A DNA stretch of 64,000 nucleotides from Whitmania pigra (taxonomy: Eukaryota > Annelida > Clitellata > Hirudinida > Haemopidae): assembly GCA_021613335.1 (NCBI GenBank), contig JAJTWR010000032.1, positions 745,001-809,000 on the forward strand, in the 5' to 3' direction. Position 1 is the first letter of the stretch; each line of letters begins with the position of its first letter. The notes beneath the pieces were generated by a model, which was given only the letters and a program-made list of their open reading frames with translations, was not told the DNA's origin and did no database searches. The position numbers and the translations under genes were made by a program. Shown here piece after piece: positions 60,479 to 64,000 of the stretch.

Positions 60479-61932
60479 ATGTCTGCTTGGCTGTATTCGT
60501 TATTCTTATTTATGATGCTTTCCCATATATCATTCCAATATTCCTTCCAACTTCAGAGAGGAACATATTCAAACATTAATTTGTGCAAAATTGGTACTCC
60601 TACCTTTGCGAGATCAGTTAGATCTGCCATCGAATGCTTTGGGATCTGCCAAACACTACTGAGAATGAATTGCAAGAATTTCAAACATGAGAAACAAATG
60701 AACCTCTGTTCAATTTACAATGATGTCTTACGTCATGATTACAGTGAATATAGCAATAAGAGTTGCTTTGGATACCAAGTAATTCCAGGTTAGTATACTC
60801 ATGTTATCACTTGATAAAAATTACGTAATATAATACTGAAATAAACCTGGGATCCGCGAACCAGTAAGTTTAGAGTAAGTTTATTAAGCAAGTATTCAGT
60901 TAACGGAACTGTATATGCGAAGGTAAGTGCGTCAAGGATTTGAAGTACTTAGAAGCCCAAATATCCATTTGCATCTTCTAAGTTGTTTGGGTTCTTGCTG
61001 AATGTCAGGTGATTAGCGAGAATACTTTCTACAGCAATAATAGCGATACCATGTGCACGGAAAAGATACCAAATGTAATTAAATATAAATATATAATATA
61101 AAATATAAAAATATAAATTTAATTACACTAGCAATATAAACTTAATTAATTTCAAAAACTAAGTTTACAACGGATGATGATGATGATGATGAAGTTAAAA
61201 TATTATTTTACAAAATTAATTTTATATTCAAACAGATTGTCCTGCAGGTTTCAAATATTTAGTTGAAAACAATAAATGTGCCAAAATGCAAATTGGCTAT
61301 TGGAATTGGTCTGAGGCCAGGACTGAATGCAACAAATTGCATCCACTGTCTCATCTTGTTATTTTGAATGATGAAAAAGATTCATTATTATTTTCTTTGT
61401 TCTGTCAAACTGAAAGTAAACCAGCATTTTATTTTACATAAAAATAATTAATGATCTTTGAATTTTCTATTAAGTAATAAGATAATTAACTGCACCTCCA
61501 AATATTGTTTTTTCGCTTAATGTACATTTTATATATTGACTTTTATGAACTAAAAAAAACCAATAAATAATAAATAATATGACTGGCACATTTTTCCAAA
61601 ATATTATAAATTTGAACGTTTTAAAGATTTGGTTGTATTCATGTTAAACAGATACGGTGGCTTCCACATGCCAAAATCCAGGTATATATTGGCTTCATTC
61701 ATTCTGGACCGCTGGTATCAGCCCCTATGAGTTGGACATACGTCAACCATTTCAATGGCAACCTTTTCCAAATGTTACAATAATGCTAAAACCTACCACA
61801 CCTTGGAATCCAGGTCAACCTAATGAAATAAACAAAGAATATAACTGCATGATTGGATATTACGATAGAGGAATGGACGATAACCTGTGTTCTTATAATT
61901 TGTGTGCACTTTGCGAAATTGATGTGCCCTAA
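60479..61932 (+). CDS. PC1: secreted PAN plus C-type-lectin protein
   Basis: Exons are 60479-60788, 61236-61415 and 61652-61932, about 256 aa, with both introns in phase 1. The start MSAWLYSLFLFMMLSHISF was chosen as the signal peptide. Exon 1 continues with a PAN-like module (INLCKIG, AIECFGICQTLLRMNCKNF, LCSIYND, KSCFGYQV). Exons 2 and 3 form a C-type lectin domain: DCPAGFKYL, KCAKMQ, WNWSEARTECNKL and HLVILNDEKDS, then IYWLHSFWTAG, WNPGQPNE, NCMIGYY, MDDNLCSYNLCALCEI. QPN stands where Ca-binding lectins have EPN or QPD, and MDD where they have WND, so sugar binding is possible but untested. AATAAA overlaps the stop. Intron 1 contains a 300-bp repeat copy. Confidence 0.85.
60846..61171. repeat. 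300-bp dispersed repeat, copy 2 (central segment inverted)
   Basis: Aligns with the copies at 50671 and 63023 on both sides, but 60951-60977 is the reverse complement of their central segment. It is flanked by short inverted acttag/ctaagt. A (GAT)n run follows the 3' end. It lies in PC1 intron 1. Confidence 0.85.
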
Positions 61933-62577
61933 ATAAAGTATGATAAAATTAAAGCAACAAAATAATAAGATCTGGATTGCCTAACATTAGTTTATTAATT
62001 TATTATGAATCTACTGCGTGCACACAATTTCTCACAATTTTCTGATAATTCGTTATATACAAGTTCAATATTACTCAATTTCCAATATACAAAGTAGCAT
62101 TTTTTTAAAATCCACAGTGACAATCCTTACTTATGACCAATAAAAGATGAAATGTGTTACGCGTATATAAGTAATTATATTATATGTTAGCTTTGGTCAC
62201 CTGTTGACGAATTTTATGAATGGATTATCGTTACTTTTCTTGGACTTATTATATGACCTTAAATTCAGTGTTGTAAAAATTACCTCATTTCGGTAATTAG
62301 GTAAAAGTAAAAGTAAAAGCTCAAAAAGCTACTTATGTATAAGTAAGAGTATTGTCTCAAAAATTTACTCAAGTAAAAGTTACAGCATCTAAAAATTTCT
62401 TTTAAGTAAAAATTATAAGTAACTTTGATGCCGCCATTATTGTGATCATACGTCATTCTGCATTATTTAACAGGAATCGTTAAAACAATTAATGGTATTA
62501 ACTGCTAGTACTAACAGTCGATCAGTGATAACATTTGAACTAATGCATTCCTTTGGTGTTTTTATTATTTATTACAA

Positions 62578-63663
62578 TCACAAACTTTTGTTAATTTTTA
62601 ACATAAATAAGTCTTCGAATAGTTTGTCATTCATTATGCTCCTTCGAGTGTTCAACTGGATAGATAATTTCTTCAGGGTATCGCTTCCAGTACTAATGTT
62701 CATGTCATCTGATCGGTCTCGAAGATACAGTATCAGAATATCAGTTGACTTTGTGCGATTGAAGAAACTGTCTTCAACACTGTCAGCATCAGATGAATGA
62801 GATGCTTTCAGTTCGTCCACGATTGCTGCATTAGAAGATGCAGCCAACAGATTTTTCAAGTGCTGAAATTGATTAATCTGATTTAGAAGATGTATGATAA
62901 TATTAACTTTGATCCAAGAAGTACTATTATAAGTGCTATTGCCACTTTTATGCTGCATAATATGTAAACCTGAATTCCACTGTCGATCAATGAGCTGCTG
63001 TCTGTCCAATATATTTAAATAACCCGGGGGTCCGCAAATAAGTAAGTTAACTAATAACTTTATTAGAGCAGGTATTCAGTTAACGGAACTGAATAATAGA
63101 AGTTAAGCGTTTAAGGATTGAGGTACTTAAGGATGCAAATGGATATTTGGGCTTCCAAGTCGTCTTGATTCTCGCTGTTTGTCAGGTGATTATCGAGAAT
63201 GCTTTTCTGTAGCAAAAATAGATCCCACGTGCTCGGAAAAGATGCCAAATATAATTAAGTATAAATTTAATTATATTAGCAATATAAACTTAATTAATTT
63301 CCAAAAATCTAAGTATACAACAATATTTTGAACTTTGGATGGAAGATGGCAGCAGCTGTGACATCCATGTCGTTATATAAGTTCTGGAATCTTTGGTCAA
63401 TGTCATCCAACAATGCATTAATAAGCGGTTTGCATGTTGCAGACACCATTTTGGCTACCAGTTTCTCACGAAGCTTGACAACCGTTGGCAACAAATATCC
63501 CATATTCCTTAACTTCTGTTGGATGCATGCGTTCCACGTGCTTCTTCAAGTTAGAAGAACCTTCATATGCTGAACATAGTTTTTTTTTTTTTGGTTGGCA
63601 GACTAGGCAAGCATATTTATATGATCTTCCTTTAAGAATATGAAATCTGAACATTTTGTTCAA
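62578..63663 (-). pseudogene. hAT transposase, internally deleted and interrupted
   Basis: The N-terminal frame (63663-63466) is a BED zinc finger: YKYACLVCQP, then GSSNLKKHVERMHP. It overlaps and passes by frameshift into 63503-63309 (LLPTVVKLREKLV, LLDDIDQRF, AAIFHPKFK), a late transposase region, so most of the catalytic core is missing. A 300-bp repeat (63023-63321) then interrupts it. The end (63009-62578) finishes KKLSIQLNT, RRSIMNDKLFEDLFMLKINK, where the usual AVERLFS block of the dimerisation domain is absent. It is a dead deletion derivative. Confidence 0.75.
63023..63321. repeat. 300-bp dispersed repeat, copy 3, inside the hAT relic
   Basis: Starts cccgggggtccgc and ends aagtatacaac, with the same central orientation as copy 1. 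It is younger than the hAT copy it interrupts. Confidence 0.85.
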
Positions 63664-64000
63664 ATACGGCCACGGACTATCTTCGCCCTTGTTCCTCTTA
63701 TCTTCGCTAACGACACTCGAACTGGCTTCAAAATAAATCCATGCTACGATATATTAAATCTTATATTATTATATGTATATAATATTATATATTAAAAAAA
63801 CTTCGGTATGACTAATCCACAATTTCCGATTTAACAAGAACGATGATCGGAAAGAGGGAGGTTCTCGAACGAACCAATGAATAACAATATAGAATTTAAT
63901 TTTTTTTTTAAATTAAACTAATTTAAAATTTTATTTATGTTACTTTGTAACATCTTGTACCAAAAAGGTAACGAATTAAAAGTATGACCAAAAATAATTT

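Larger units (their letters stand above)
62266..64000 (-). mobile_element. hAT-type DNA transposon, running off the right edge
   Basis: The left end reads CAGTGTTGTAAAAATTACCT, followed by repeated aagtaaaagt-type motifs to about 62430. Such motifs are typical of the subterminal region of BED-finger hAT elements. Near 63940-64000 comparable gttactttgtaacat and ggtaacgaattaaaagta motifs suggest that the other end is just beyond the window, so no target duplication can be checked. Confidence 0.65.

Overview
This is AT-rich eukaryotic, almost certainly metazoan, DNA. The genes are split by short GT-AG introns with conserved phases. Most coding exons encode small secreted extracellular domains (PAN/apple, F-type-lectin-like, C-type lectin). 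The rest is mainly triplet microsatellites, decayed LINEs and DNA-transposon debris. No bacterial, plasmid or phage feature is present. A lophotrochozoan such as an annelid or leech would fit, because leech secretions are known to use PAN and lectin domains. That is a guess: no species marker was recognised.

Layout. From 3.2 to 31.9 kb the minus strand carries five paralogous four-exon genes (named here PF1 to PF5). Each encodes a signal peptide, an eight-cysteine PAN/apple-like module, a short linker exon and an F-type-lectin-like (FTP) domain split over two exons; the products are 279-286 aa. At least two relic exons of further copies lie between them. From 33.9 to 59.1 kb, also on the minus strand, is a second array of three-exon genes (PP1 to PP11). 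Each encodes a signal peptide followed by two PAN-like modules, one per exon, about 186-188 aa. PP1, PP2, PP3, PP7, PP9 and PP10 look intact, while PP4, PP5, PP6, PP8 and PP11 are damaged or relics. PP4/PP5 and PP6/PP7 are a segmental duplication. At 60.5-61.9 kb, on the opposite strand, one PAN plus C-type-lectin gene (PC1) closes the cluster. Introns bounding whole modules are phase 1, which suits exon shuffling.

Mobile DNA. The window holds at least seven LINE fragments (jockey/CR1-, L2- and YADD-type). It also holds a pogo/Tigger-like relic, a decayed Mutator-like transposase gene, and a hAT element with a BED finger at the right edge. A distinctive family of elements has termini GGCACCCCGTC/GGTGACCCGTC and makes 9-bp target duplications. 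Its long form has inverted arms built of 14-16-bp tandem repeats. One long copy is nested in a short copy, one short copy sits inside the Mutator-like gene, and one long copy beheads PP5. A 300-bp dispersed repeat occurs three times, once with its central segment inverted. There is also an inverted 170-185-bp satellite near 23-25 kb.

How it works together (inference): the locus looks like a birth-and-death cluster of secreted adhesion or lectin proteins, sharing core-promoter motifs and diversifying by duplication, exon mosaicism and transposon damage. All gene models are read by eye from splice consensus and paralogue comparison; none is checked against transcripts or databases.
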